Source: Siphonodentalium dalli (lineage: Eukaryota; Mollusca; Scaphopoda; Gadilida; Siphonodentaliidae). Taken from it: a stretch of DNA of 64,000 bases. The notes under the pieces are model-generated. The model saw only the letters and a program-made list of their open reading frames with translations, was not told the DNA's origin and searched no databases. The stretch spans positions 179,338,011 to 179,402,010 of the forward strand of contig CP136064.1 in assembly GCA_032622095.1 (NCBI GenBank). Direction: 5' to 3'. The translations under genes were made by a program, and so were the position numbers. This document shows, in pieces, positions 39,001 to 43,484 of this stretch. Each line of letters starts with the position of its first letter. Positions within the stretch are counted from its first letter, which is position 1.

Positions 39001-40846
39001 CATGTATACCTGTACATATATATACCACATGTGCAGATATTCTGAGAGAAGTCATTCGAGACATCAGCCTCCTTTATTTAGTATTATGTGTATAGGTCGA
39101 TACAGGCTACACAGTGAAAGTAGTCAGTACGCAGTCCTTCCCATGAGGAAAACACAGCGAGAGCACTTATTTGCTCTCGCAATTCAGAAGGCGGGTGTAA
39201 TTGCACCCATAATATAATCATAAGTTGGGTTTTTCTCAAACAAAATGTCACTTTGGGATAGACCTATGCCCAGTTAAACTTTCACATGCCCATAATTTAA
39301 CTGAGATTGGAAAGGTTCTAAATATACCTTCAAAAAGTTCAATATTGAATAAATTTATACCGTGACCATGAAAATTTGGACAAGAGGGACGAGTGCAAAT
39401 TTTACCACCATTGAATTAAAAATTGCGAGTGCATACGGGTGTGAGAGCAATTGCTCCCATCTCCTGGGAAGGACTGAGTATGGTACTAATACTATATGTT
39501 ATCCTAGTATGGGAGACCATTTTCACATTTATTAATAATTGGACTCAAGCTTAATACAAATGCGCTTTTAAACTGCCTTAAGTATAGCGCAATTTATTTG
39601 CGCTTTACCCGTTTCATGATAGGAGCTGCGCTGGTGCAGCATTAATGACGGCCTGTGCCAGTACAATCTCTTATATATATGAGTCTCCCATAGGAGACTC
39701 GCATATGCAGGTATAAAAGAAATTCATGAAGCTCAAGTCATGGAAATGGTTAATAAGCATAATTCATTTTTTTTGTGTGCTTTAGAAGCATAATTCAATT
39801 ACTTGCATGTATCTATCTAATTGCGCTTATTCTCAGGTGCTTAATAATAGTGTCAGCACAATTATTAATTCTGAAGAAAATTCCCCAATGACCCAGACCA
39901 ATCAATATTATTAGTATTTGGCATTGATATACGTATATATAGTGAAATTGTCATCATTATTTATTTCTGCCAAAACTCCCACCAATCACGATCATTCATA
40001 GAAGATCAAATTAGGTCAATAAAATTAATTTTGGACAAGCAGTTTATTTTGCCACAATGACCAATGGAACATCATAAAAATTACACCTTTACAGTCATAA
40101 TTATTAATGTAGACTACTATTCTATTTAAGATTAAGGGGCTTTTTGTTTGTGATGCTCAATAATTATGCTTAAACCTTAAGTGCATTTAAAAGCGCAATT
40201 GTTGCCCAGTTAATGTCAAAATGTAAGTGCAAAAAAAAATTGAAATTGCGCTTAAAAGAGCAATTGAATTTGAACTATCACTATTCTCATATACAATTGT
40301 GGTTAAGCGCAATTAATTGTACTTTTAAGTGCAATTCAATTTGCACTCAACTTAGTTAAATGGTTTTAATAAATGTGAAAACGACCTCCCATATCGTAGA
40401 ACTTACTTCATGAAATACCTCTGTCCCTGTGCAGTCTGGGCCATTTCCCATCCTGGGGGAAGCGGTTGTTGCTCTAAGGCATCACAACTGTGCTGTCTTA
40501 AATGTTGGGGAGAATTGGACTGTGTTTGTGGTGGTTGAGGAGGAGCCGCACTGAGAGATTGTTGGAGGGTTGCAGGAGACGAGTGAGCACGATTGTGTGC
40601 TATGGTAAGCTGGGGGTTAATCCCAGATGAAGGTGTGTACAGTTTATCACTGGCATTAGGATGTCTCTTTGGTTCCTGGAAAAACGACGGTGGCAAGTTC
40701 CTGTCTCGGAATGGGACATGTGTCGGATTTGATGTGGTAGGAACGTTTACAACATTGAACAAGGCCTCCAGGTCGGAATCGCTGTTCTCTCGAACGTGCA
40801 CGGTCACGGGGTGACTGTTCGTCCGATGTGGGTCTTGCGCCGACAT
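2967..40846 (-). CDS. YAP1: YAP1/Yorkie transcriptional coactivator, complete, 7 coding exons
   Basis: Coding exons on the minus strand are 40846-40407, 18127-17937, 10571-10294, 7524-7350, 5732-5649, 4453-4350 and 3023-2967. They total 1329 nt, keep phase at every junction and give 442 aa. Visible in order: TEAD-binding helix VHVRENSDSDLEALFNVV (16-33) and omega-loop VPFRDRNLPPSFF (44-56); HNRAHS (S89, LATS/14-3-3 site); HLRQHS (S120); WW1 (129-160) and WW2 (178-209), each with two Trp and the final Pro; a proline run (233-239); a coiled coil (about 281-303); HSRQES (S353); and C-terminal LTWL. In known animals YAP shuttles between cytoplasm and nucleus, is retained by Warts/LATS phosphorylation, and drives TEAD/Scalloped targets. 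Length is close to vertebrate YAP (about 450-500 aa). TAZ is less likely, because TAZ usually has one WW domain. Introns are loaded with MITEs. Confidence 0.96.
3155..3865. repeat. Family H tandem-like repeat (ATAACTCTGG units)
   Basis: Degenerate units containing CATAACTCTGGAAAAAAAGTG and TATCCTTTCCATCAACCTG recur at roughly 150-180 bp inside the last YAP1 intron. Related phrases are at 44030-44075, 55790-56350 and 61730-62250. Confidence 0.65.
4350..4453 (-). CDS. YAP1: YAP1 coding exon 6: acidic transactivation segment
   Basis: 104 nt, residues 390-424. Acceptor TTTCTTTACAG, donor GTAATT at 4349-4344. Encodes QQKMSDFNNMEIVSMGENIE through GDELVPSLQ. The end matches vertebrate GEELMPSLQ immediately before the last exon, so the homology is secure although the segment is short. 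Confidence 0.92.
4554..4580 (+). repeat. Family B left end, split by element A2
   Basis: TACAGTACCGCCCTAAATAA followed by TCGACTCC is the left end of family B. It stops exactly at the TTAA where A2 inserted; no matching right half follows. Confidence 0.7.
4581..4917. repeat. Family A related TTAA MITE, copy A2
   Basis: A 337-bp element with perfect 18-bp ends, TTAACCCTTTACCCAACA and its inverse, including the TTAA duplication. Internal foldbacks share the GCATTCTCTTATATATGCGAG block of family A. It sits in the YAP1 intron between exons 6 and 5. Confidence 0.85.
4914..5349. repeat. Family D foldback repeat, copy D1
   Basis: Two inverted hairpin blocks, each with GAGGTCCCCAGAGGGTGA facing its inverse, flank a centre containing GGCACCTCAATTATG. 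The ends are CAAGCCTGCAAATAGTGTG and its inverse, though the left end is preceded by TTAACCCTTTCT. It shares the TTAA of A2. Confidence 0.8.
5350..5598 (+). repeat. Family C TTAA MITE, copy C1
   Basis: Begins CTATACTAAAAACTCATTGA and ends TTTAGTATAGAAATGGTTA. It carries the core GTTGAACTTATTATCTAAAC. The 5' TTAACCC is lost where it abuts D1. Confidence 0.7.
5649..5732 (-). CDS. YAP1: YAP1 coding exon 5: SLPRTPEDFL segment
   Basis: 84 nt, residues 362-389 plus one base. Acceptor TTTGTTTCAG, donor GTATGA at 5648-5643 (a less common but acceptable donor). Encodes SGMGTNYSLPRTPEDFLSNA followed by EDMDTADPG. It aligns by eye with vertebrate [20 protein letters not shown], which is diagnostic for YAP. 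A B-family foldback starts 97 bp upstream, at 5829. Confidence 0.94.
5829..6031. repeat. Family B foldback MITE, copy B1 (TA-flanked)
   Basis: Long near-perfect inverted repeat with ends TA-CAGTAATGCCCTAAATAA and inverse. The TA duplication and CAGT start resemble Tc1/mariner-type MITEs (inference). The arms are about 95 bp with almost no loop. Confidence 0.88.
6050..6380 (+). repeat. Family M dispersed repeat, copy M1
   Basis: Shares ATCACCTCTCTGATTATCAT and several further blocks in the same order with 59260-59590. Ends and mechanism are not visible. Confidence 0.7.
6430..6982 (+). other. CpG-richer intronic block with a 142-codon open frame
   Basis: Contains many CpG pairs compared with flanking DNA and an open frame at 6554-6982 rich in Arg, Phe and Leu. 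I do not recognise the product and see no motif. It could be a recent insertion or an exapted piece. Low support for a gene. Confidence 0.2.
7350..7524 (-). CDS. YAP1: YAP1 coding exon 4: transactivation region with LATS site
   Basis: 175 nt, residues 304-361 plus one base. Acceptor TTTTTTCACAG, donor GTAAGC at 7349-7344. Encodes EKMLRAKIPQSQ, then a Gln/Ser/Pro-rich stretch, VADPFLGQ (like vertebrate SDPFLNSG), and HSRQESSDSGLGIE. The HSRQES segment matches the vertebrate HSRDES Lys-regulated LATS/degron site. The serine usually found two residues after DSG is glycine here (G359). Confidence 0.93.
7553..8600. repeat. Family G tandem-monomer repeat, copy G1
   Basis: Repeating units contain CAAAGAGTAAAATCCAAGAT followed by GGCCATG and CCCATCTA/GGAGGT phrases at about 160 bp. 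It ends with GGCAATAGCTTAAACTTG and an A-run, a tail seen also at 23940. It lies in the YAP1 intron between exons 4 and 3. Confidence 0.75.
9220..9401. repeat. Family C TTAA MITE, internally deleted, copy C2
   Basis: Flanked by TTAA: starts TTAACCCTTTCGTTACTAAA and ends AAAAGGGTTAA. Contains GGATTCTCCCATTGAGTTAT, as in other C copies. Confidence 0.75.
9402..9891. repeat. Degenerate short tandem units and family C remnant
   Basis: CAAACTTGAG(T/A)TATCATCCGGAAA recurs near 9627, 9692 and 9789. From 9806 to 9884 is the inverted GTTCAGATAATTAGTTCAAC core of family C. Confidence 0.55.
9892..10256 (-). repeat. Family A MITE copy A3, split by element E
   Basis: Truncated at its outer end. The other end reads GCAGCTCCCGTCATGAAAGG then GTTAA at 10256. 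The element is interrupted at an internal TTAA by the E insertion (10040-10219). Its end is 37 bp from the YAP1 exon 3 donor side. Confidence 0.82.
10040..10219. repeat. Family E foldback MITE nested in A3
   Basis: A 180-bp element with TTAACCCTTTCAGTGCCAAG at one end and its exact inverse at the other; arms of about 47 bp or more are near identical. TTAA is duplicated at both sides and the host A3 sequence resumes exactly after it, which proves a TTAA insertion. Confidence 0.9.
10294..10571 (-). CDS. YAP1: YAP1 coding exon 3: proline-rich linker and coiled coil
   Basis: 278 nt, residues 211-303. The acceptor TTTCATTGCAG abuts 10571; the donor GTAAAT starts at 10293. The exon encodes PQHLQRIQSS, then a run of seven prolines (233-239), a Gly/Ser/Gln-rich stretch, and QLHRLQVEKEKLRKKHEDL, which matches the heptad-like coiled coil of YAP that supports TEAD-dependent transcription. 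It is the exon most hemmed in by mobile DNA: family A elements end 37 bp from its donor side and begin 42 bp from its acceptor side. Confidence 0.94.
10613..10867 (-). repeat. Family A MITE copy A4, next to YAP1 exon 3
   Basis: Begins TTAACTCTTCCATTACTGGA and ends GTCATGAAAGGGTTAA. Both internal palindromes are present. It begins 42 bp upstream of the exon 3 acceptor, so it may border the branch-point region. Confidence 0.85.
11019..11179. repeat. Family B copy B2, deleted right arm
   Basis: Left arm with CCTAAATAATCGACCCC, then GGCTTTTTGCCATTCACCGG; the right arm is short and ends CATTACTGTA. Confidence 0.8.
11524..13747. mobile_element. Element L: 2.2-kb non-autonomous DNA transposon
   Basis: Ends are GGGTGATTCTCA and its exact inverse, flanked by CAAA on both sides (possible 4-bp duplication). 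There is no transposase ORF. Seven copies of TGTAACRTACGTGAC occur inside, at 11879, 12034, 12049 (inverted), 13330, 13352, 13541 and 13719. They are likely repeated protein-binding sites, perhaps for a transposase (inference). The superfamily is unknown. It lies in YAP1 intron 2. Confidence 0.72.
12635..12674 (-). repeat. Family A end fragment inside element L
   Basis: CCAGCGCAACTCCTGACATG followed by AAAGGGTTAA matches the family A terminus only. Confidence 0.6.
14510..14645 (-). repeat. Fragment of the TAGGGCTGCAA hAT-like family
   Basis: Blocks GATGCAATGCATCGTAAT and GCACCGCACC-type sequence match, in inverse orientation, the interior of the element at 26279-26581. The ends are lost. Confidence 0.5.
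14646..15361. other. Intronic sequence, nothing recognised
   Basis: AT-rich; short open frames on both strands around 14845-15207 look like chance overlap. No repeat family of this window matches. Confidence 0.4.
15362..15504. repeat. Family B copy B3, left end missing
   Basis: Starts within the left arm (ATATGGCTTTTTGCCATTCA) and has a full right arm ending GCATTACTGTA. Confidence 0.8.
15700..15870. repeat. Family C remnant
   Basis: CCTTTACTAAATGGATTAAC, then GTATACATTGGAATG and AATTCATCTGGAGGGATGA, match the C right half. The region ends in TTTAACCCTTTG. Confidence 0.5.
15871..16030. repeat. Family D partial copy D2
   Basis: GATACTTCCCAGAAGATGAG, then GAATGAGGTTACCAGAGGG and its facing inverse, ending CAGACACACTAAATTCAGG. 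Confidence 0.65.
16465..16737. repeat. Family C MITE, intact copy C4
   Basis: TTAAACCTTTCTATACTAAA at the left and TTGTATAGAAAGGGTTAA at the right. The central foldback is GTTCAGATAATAAGTTCAAC and its inverse. The best example for defining this family. Confidence 0.85.
17455..17880. repeat. Family G copy G2, adjoining YAP1 exon 2
   Basis: Units with AAATCCAAGATGGCCGCTTG and CCCATCTAGAAGTGATCC. It runs to about 57 bp from the exon 2 donor (17936). Confidence 0.7.
17937..18127 (-). CDS. YAP1: YAP1 coding exon 2: second half of WW1 and all of WW2
   Basis: 191 nt, phase-2 entry and phase-1 exit. The acceptor is a T-rich tract ending TTTTGTAG at 18128 and up. The first base completes Asn147, then HNSQTTTWIDPRK finishes WW1. 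After a linker of about 17 residues comes WW2, FPPGWEQAVTLEGEVYYINH through TSWYDPRI. WW1 and WW2 bind PPxY partners such as LATS. Vertebrate YAP spreads this stretch over more exons, so an intron has been lost here or gained there (inference). Donor GTAAGT at 17936-17931. Confidence 0.95.
18226..18377. repeat. Family B copy B4
   Basis: TACAGTAATGCCCTAAATAA at the left and AGGGCATTACTGTA at the right, with most of the right arm deleted. About 100 bp upstream of YAP1 exon 2. Confidence 0.85.
18378..19094. other. Intronic sequence, nothing recognised
   Basis: AT-rich; no ORF or repeat match. Contains CGACCGACAGACAGACAAAG near 18975, which resembles the tail of the H and I type repeats. Confidence 0.4.
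19095..19561. repeat. Family D full-length copy D3
   Basis: Ends ACAAGCCTGAGTTTAGTGTG and the inverse. Two hairpin blocks with GAGGTCCCCAGAGGGTGAA surround a centre with GGTTCCCAATGGGTG. Confidence 0.82.
19562..20379. other. Intronic sequence, nothing recognised
   Basis: AT-rich with several ACATGTA palindromes. No coding signal or known repeat block. Confidence 0.4.
20515..21105. repeat. Family C copy C5 carrying a nested family B element
   Basis: TTAACCCTTTCTTTACTAAA at the left and TTAGTATAGAAAGGGTTAA at the right. It is longer than C4 because B5 (20676-20895) sits inside and parts of the core are duplicated. A diverged C-like piece precedes it from about 20380. Confidence 0.82.
20676..20895. 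repeat. Family B copy B5 nested in C5
   Basis: TA-CAGTAATTCCCCAAATAA to TAGGGCATTACGGTA, with long arms meeting at AAGCTCTCACTGGGAGCTTT. Confidence 0.87.
21106..22532. other. Intronic sequence, nothing recognised
   Basis: No repeat family match. A short local duplication of CTTGAAAGCATCTTTCTG-type phrases lies at 22130-22230. ACATGTACATGTA runs near 22273. Confidence 0.4.
22533..22749. repeat. Family B full-length copy B6
   Basis: TACAGTAATGCTCTAATTAA to GAGCATTACTGTA with nearly perfect arms meeting at GCTCTCGCCGAGAGC. Confidence 0.9.
23003..23970. repeat. Family G full copy G3, tandem units of about 160 bp
   Basis: Starts ACTGTAGCTCAACTTGG; five units carry ACCCCAAAATGACTCGTTCC and GGCCATGTTTTTTGGCCGAA. 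It ends with a CA-rich stretch and GGCAATAGCTCAAACTTTAC, then AAGTTGAGCTAAAAA. The first and last GCTCAACTT blocks are inverted. Confidence 0.85.
23971..25509. other. Intronic sequence, nothing recognised
   Basis: Very AT-rich, with ACATGTACATGTAC runs (24591, 24684). One local duplication: AAAAATTCACTCTTGAAT at 24738 and 24853. No coding signal. Confidence 0.4.
25510..25581. repeat. Family B fragment B7
   Basis: TACAGTAATGCCTTAAATAA joined directly to the right-arm block GAGAGCTTTCCGATAAATGG; then it stops. Confidence 0.7.
25582..26030. repeat. Family G copy G4
   Basis: CAAAGAGTAAAATCCAAGAT, GGATTCAAATGTGAAATCC and a CACACACA-containing tail; same order as G3. Confidence 0.75.
26279..26581. 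mobile_element. hAT-like MITE (TIR TAGGGCTGCAA, 8-bp duplication)
   Basis: Ends TAGGGCTGCAA(T/C)GAT and inverse. Flanks TTGGTTTA (26271-26278) and CTGGTTTA (26582-26589) match at seven of eight bases. The interior is rich in GATGCGATGCA-like units and has no ORF. TIR start and duplication length fit the hAT superfamily. Confidence 0.8.
26615..26760. repeat. 146-bp foldback with a short GC-rich loop
   Basis: GGAGATAAACGTACTCTGTT at the left faces its inverse at the right, with arms of about 65 bp and few mismatches around a loop containing GACGGCTTGCCGGC. It lies 34 bp after the hAT-like MITE. Confidence 0.82.
26761..27600. other. Intronic sequence, nothing recognised
   Basis: Contains C-rich patches near 27110 and 27340 (CCCCTCTACACCCCCTCCCC). 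A short phrase, CAATATACCCCC, recurs at 27523-27545 and resembles the tail of H and I repeats. Confidence 0.35.
27601..27722. repeat. Family D partial copy D4
   Basis: CAAGTCTGTATTCAGTGTAT at the left and TTCACCCTCTGGGGACCTCA at the right; half an element only. Confidence 0.6.
27723..28130. repeat. Family I repeat with ATAGACATCCC tail
   Basis: CATTTGAACAAATCTGA occurs twice, with AAGAGTTATGGCCCTGG between. It ends with GACAGACGGA-like tail and CAATATATACCCCCCAAT. The interior block AAAAATCAGGGTATGATTTC also occurs at 27558. Confidence 0.65.
28146..28602. repeat. Family D full-length copy D5
   Basis: ACAAGCCTGAATTTAGTGTG to CACACTATTTCCAGGCTTG, with both hairpin blocks and the TGGTGATGCACACCCATTGA centre. 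Confidence 0.82.
28737..28990. repeat. Short G-rich tandem
   Basis: GGGTGGGTCTGGGCCATG occurs twice (about 28844 and 28878). The Pro/His-rich frames on the minus strand are low-complexity by-products. Confidence 0.5.
29085..29455 (+). repeat. Family I full copy with conserved tail
   Basis: Two units with GACCTCATTTGAACAAATCT and CCAAATATGAACCCA, then a GACGGACG-rich tract, TAGCTCCACCGGAGACTTCG and GGTGAGCTAAAAA. The same tail ends 54900-55250. Confidence 0.75.
29456..29860 (+). other. CpG-richer block in YAP1 intron 1
   Basis: Follows the family I tail. Open frame 29516-29770 (starting MHKLLGLFIALLGTLLCNNF) looks hydrophobic, but there is no homology I recognise. Possibly the unique part of an insertion. 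Confidence 0.2.
29861..30846. other. Intronic sequence with poly-C tracts
   Basis: C-runs at about 30172-30188 and 30297-30310, each after a GGG(A/G)TG-like phrase. No ORF or repeat family was recognised. Confidence 0.4.
30847..31083 (+). repeat. Family A copy A5
   Basis: TTAACCCTTTCATAACGGGA to CAGTCATGGAAGGGTTAA with a TTAA at each end. The second internal palindrome is partly replaced by ACATGTACATGTA. Confidence 0.87.
31581..31945. repeat. Family P GC-rich MITE, copy P1
   Basis: 28-bp ends (GTACCCCGCTGGACAAAACA... and inverse, one mismatch) enclose several copies, in both orientations, of CGGCCGAACGGCAAGTACAC-like units. It is strikingly GC- and CpG-rich in an AT-rich setting. No certain target duplication. 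Confidence 0.82.
31946..33280. other. Intronic sequence, nothing firm recognised
   Basis: Contains two related blocks with GCACGGGAT and GAAACTACTC (about 32120 and 32219), suggesting a small duplication. A TGACGTCA octamer occurs at about 32813. No coding exon was found. Confidence 0.35.
33281..33546. repeat. Family P truncated copy P2
   Basis: Has the GGCCGCGGTG/CCGTTCGGCC interior and the terminal TGGACACTTGTTTTGTCGAG, but lacks the other end. It shares the 'GATACAAACCAGAAATCTAA' block (inverse) with the centre of P1. Confidence 0.75.
33547..34130. other. Intronic sequence, nothing recognised
   Basis: A near-repeat, TTTCAGGAAAGGACATTTTTTT at 33576 and a similar block at 33727, is the only structure seen. 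Confidence 0.35.
34131..34232. repeat. 102-bp MITE with 22-bp ends
   Basis: AGTGATATGGGCGGTAGTAT at the left and its inverse at the right (two mismatches). A CpG-rich centre; single copy in the window. Confidence 0.75.
35106..38598. mobile_element. TTAA-flanked element inside the hAT-like element
   Basis: TTAA-AGGGGTAC at the left faces GTACCCCT-TTAA at the right. There is no transposase frame. The short TIR and TTAA could mean piggyBac- or Kolobok-type mobility. It includes a CpG-rich part (35270-35560) and the J1 insertion. Confidence 0.65.
35690..38545 (+). mobile_element. Family J element J1 with array of about 145-bp tandem units
   Basis: Opens ACTAGCAGGGTTACCCGGCG and closes with ACAGACAGACAGACAGACAG, then TAGATATAGATAT. 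From about 36900 to 38400 eight units repeat at 130-147 bp around GGTGGAAATCGGCG and CATGGGGATGATT. This head and microsatellite-tail layout is seen in non-autonomous invertebrate elements of uncertain class. Confidence 0.65.
39508..40393. mobile_element. Family F element F2 abutting YAP1 exon 1 donor
   Basis: TATGGGAGACCATTTTCACA at the left, inverse at the right. Flanks TCCTAG (39502-39507) and TCGTAG (40394-40399) match at five of six bases. The interior has diverged GCGCTT/AAGCGC units at both ends. It contains a short family A copy. The right flank is one base from the YAP1 donor hexamer. Confidence 0.78.
39604..39753 (+). repeat. Family A short copy A6 nested in F2
   Basis: TTTACCCGTTTCATGATAGG to GTCATGGAAATGGTTAA with one internal palindrome only. 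Confidence 0.7.
40407..40846 (-). CDS. YAP1: YAP1 coding exon 1: TEAD-binding region and first half of WW1
   Basis: Encodes residues 1-146 plus two bases of Asn147. The start is the ATG at 40846-40844 (MSAQDPHRT), with G at -3. An upstream reading through TTG at 40873 is rejected because an in-frame TGA lies just before it. The exon carries the whole TEAD interface and the LATS motifs at S89 and S120. It ends in WW1 after GQRYFM, at the same place as the vertebrate intron. The donor GTAAGT is at 40406-40401 on the minus strand, and the end of an inserted F-family element lies only 13 bp inside the intron. Confidence 0.96.
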
Positions 40847-41212
40847 CGCTATAACTTCCTTAGAATAGTTCAATCAGCACAACTCCTCTTCCGAAAAATG
40901 ATTCCTTAACGCGGATCAATCACACACAGTCTTGATAATATCCTGAAGTTTTCCTGGCGAAATTAATCAGATGGACGGAAGTCCATCATTTACGAAAATC
41001 TACCTAGAGTTTACAATTTACCGCATAACACCTACCTATCAGTGATTGCGTTCAGTGAAATAGTTCCTAGTGCGAGCAACGATATATATCAATTTTACTG
41101 AGTTAATTACTTCAGATTTGACATATTTGTTACAAGTTCAGAACGATATTTTGGTAGATTTGGTGAAAGTTAATTTAGAATGTTGTGTTTAATACCGATT
41201 AAATGATGCGCA
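40847..41212 (-). other. YAP1: Probable YAP1 5' UTR
   Basis: Region between the ATG and the TATA box, with an in-frame TGA shortly before the start codon and no repeat recognised in it. If transcription starts about 30 bp below the TATA box, the leader would be near 340 nt. An intron in the leader cannot be excluded. Confidence 0.4.
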
Positions 41213-41240
41213 TTTATACAGTGCAATAAATGTGACGTCA
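41213..41240 (-). promoter_or_regulatory. YAP1: Candidate YAP1 core promoter: CRE octamer plus TATA box
   Basis: On the minus strand a perfect TGACGTCA octamer (41240-41233) is followed 14 bp later by TATAAA (41218-41213). This is a plausible CREB/ATF-responsive core promoter placed correctly for the YAP1 ATG. Short motifs occur by chance, so this rests on spacing and position. Confidence 0.45.
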
Positions 41241-41659
41241 TCAAAAAATCTGAGCCATTGAAGCCTGTTGATTTTATCTCCCTACCCTGTTGGTGCTAAC
41301 CACTTCGATTAGGCTATTATCATTTTACACAAACAAGACCTGAAAGTCGCTTGATCTTCTTTGTTATACCGTGTTTGTTATACACGGCCTCATCCTATTA
41401 TCACTAACAATTCCGATTCAAATAAAAACCTTAGCAATAAATTACCAATTGATGTGTCCGACAGTGGGAGCTACTCTGGGCCAGAAGATATTATATAGGT
41501 GTGCCCATATCCTGTGATTGGATTTCCCAAAGTTTAACAATGTACAGTGGCCATATATACCCACTAAAAACACCTAACAAGTGTGGAATTTTAAGAGACC
41601 AAATTTCTATTATGTGGCAATGCAATTGCATTTTAATTAATATACATGTAGCCTATATA

Positions 41660-42993
41660 TATGGGAAGCCAAATTCACTTTTAATAATTATTTGCGCTTA
41701 ACTGCAATTATTTGCGCTTAACTGCAATCATTTTCGCTTAAGAACAATCATTTTCACTTAAGCACAATTATTTGCACTTATAAGCGCAAATAAGGAAATT
41801 AAAAAACATTACCTATAGTACACACCCTGTTGATATTGGCAGAGTTCACCACACATTAAGTTCAATTATGGGGAAGCCTATTTTAATTTTGAGGGAAGAT
41901 ATATTGATGGGAATTTAAATTAAATGTAAGGTATGGGAGGCCCTTTTCACATTTATTATTTATTTGCGCTTAAGCGCAAATGATTTGCGCTTAAGCGCAA
42001 ATATGTGTCTATCAATTTATTTGCGCTTATGCGCAAATCATTTGCGCTTAAGCGCAAATACCTAACACTCCCTTCCTTCCCTCTGATTGTGAATGATTGA
42101 GTCCATCTCATAGTATATTATAATCATAATAATGGGCCCATAGTAATAGCCCCATACAGACTCGAAGTTGAAGAAAAAACATAGATTTCCATATGCATAT
42201 CAGCATCTCTGTCCCTGGTGTCCCAGGAATTGGTGTCTCACTCCAAGAGCTCTAGTATATTTTTTAAAGAGATATCTCCTGCACAGATATATACCATTTC
42301 CATGGCCATAAAAAGGGAATTAGGGGTTACCGGGGGGCTTGCTTCCTTCATATGGTGTACTTATTGACTTGAAATAGGGGGGGAAAAACCCTATTTTCAT
42401 ATTATCAGCATCCCTGTCCCCAAGAATGTGTGTCTCCATCACAGAGATCAAGTATATTTTATAAATGAGACATATCCTGCACAGATCTATACCATTTCCA
42501 TGTCATAAAAGGGATCTAGGGGTTACTGGGGGATTGCTTCCCTCATATGGTGGGCCTATATAGACTTGAGTGATGTGTTTAGGCCTGTGCCATTTAAAAT
42601 TAATTCAGGGGAGAATCAATGAATATTAATTTGTATTTTCGCTTAAGCGCAAATCATTTGCGCTTAAGTGCAAATATGATCTATTTGCGCTTAAGCGCAA
42701 ATGATTTACGCTTAAGCGCAAATATTTGCGCTTAAGCGCAAATGATAGAGGTTATTTGCGCTTAAGCGCAAATAAATAATAAATGTGAAAAGGGCCTCCC
42801 ATAGTAAGGTACATATTTGAGCTTAAGCACAAATATTTGAGCTTAAGTGCAAATATTTGTGCTTAAGTGCAATATGTTTTTTACGCTTAAGTGTAAGTAA
42901 TTGTGCTTAAGCACAAATAAAATTGTACTTAAGCTAGACAAATAATTTCACTTAAGTGTAAATAATTATTAAAAGTGAATTTGGCCTCCCATA
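41660..42993. mobile_element. Family F element F3, split by F1
   Basis: 34-bp ends (TATGGGAAGCCAAATTCACT... and inverse, one mismatch), flanked by TATATA on both sides; this duplication is low in information. Subterminal arrays contain TTTGCGCTTAACTGCAAT and TTTGTGCTTAAGTGCAA variants. F1 sits inside it. Confidence 0.8.
41932..42803. mobile_element. Family F element F1, youngest copy, nested in F3
   Basis: 872 bp with identical ends of at least 50 bp starting TATGGGAGGCCCTTTTCACA, and GTAAGG duplicated exactly (41926-41931 and 42804-42809). At least six perfect copies of the 18-bp palindrome TTTGCGCTTAAGCGCAAA, plus variants, lie in arrays at both ends. The middle is a tandem pair of about 206 bp (from 42190 and 42396). 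No ORF. Confidence 0.88.
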
Positions 42994-43484
42994 TATATAG
43001 TTTATATACCAGTATACATGTATGCAATGTACTCTATTATAATACAAGTTCCCAGCATGTAGGATATGTATGTATGTATGGACTATAACAAATATAAGTT
43101 CCCAGCATGTAGGACATGTATCATGCAATGTATGGACTAATATTATATGTACACAAAGTCAGCATTATCATTTACATGATTTACTGTTTAATTAATAAAA
43201 ACTGGGCAATAATATTTAATTTATTTATTTTAATGGGTAGGCCTACGTAGGGTATAGCTATGATATAGCTGTATGCCTACAATATTTTTTTGGATAATCT
43301 CATTTTATATGAATTAATAAGTTAGCTATATATAGCCTAACCAATAAATGTTTTTTTTTAATTTGCCATGTGTGTGCATGTAACAATTAAATTTATCTAA
43401 AATATTTTCCCTCAATAAAGTCTAAATTGGTAACTACAGTACAGTACGTAGCTTGCTCATTGCTAGAGTACGGTATGGGGGTAT

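Noticed and set aside
40593-40814. 73-codon plus-strand frame
   Set aside because: Antisense shadow of YAP1 exon 1.
40847-40873. N-terminal extension of YAP1 through TTG at 40873
   Set aside because: TTG is not a usual start in animals and an in-frame TGA precedes it; ATG at 40846 is used.
41932-42803. CRISPR-like array of short repeats
   Set aside because: Units are palindromes at transposon ends with irregular spacing; the genome is eukaryotic.
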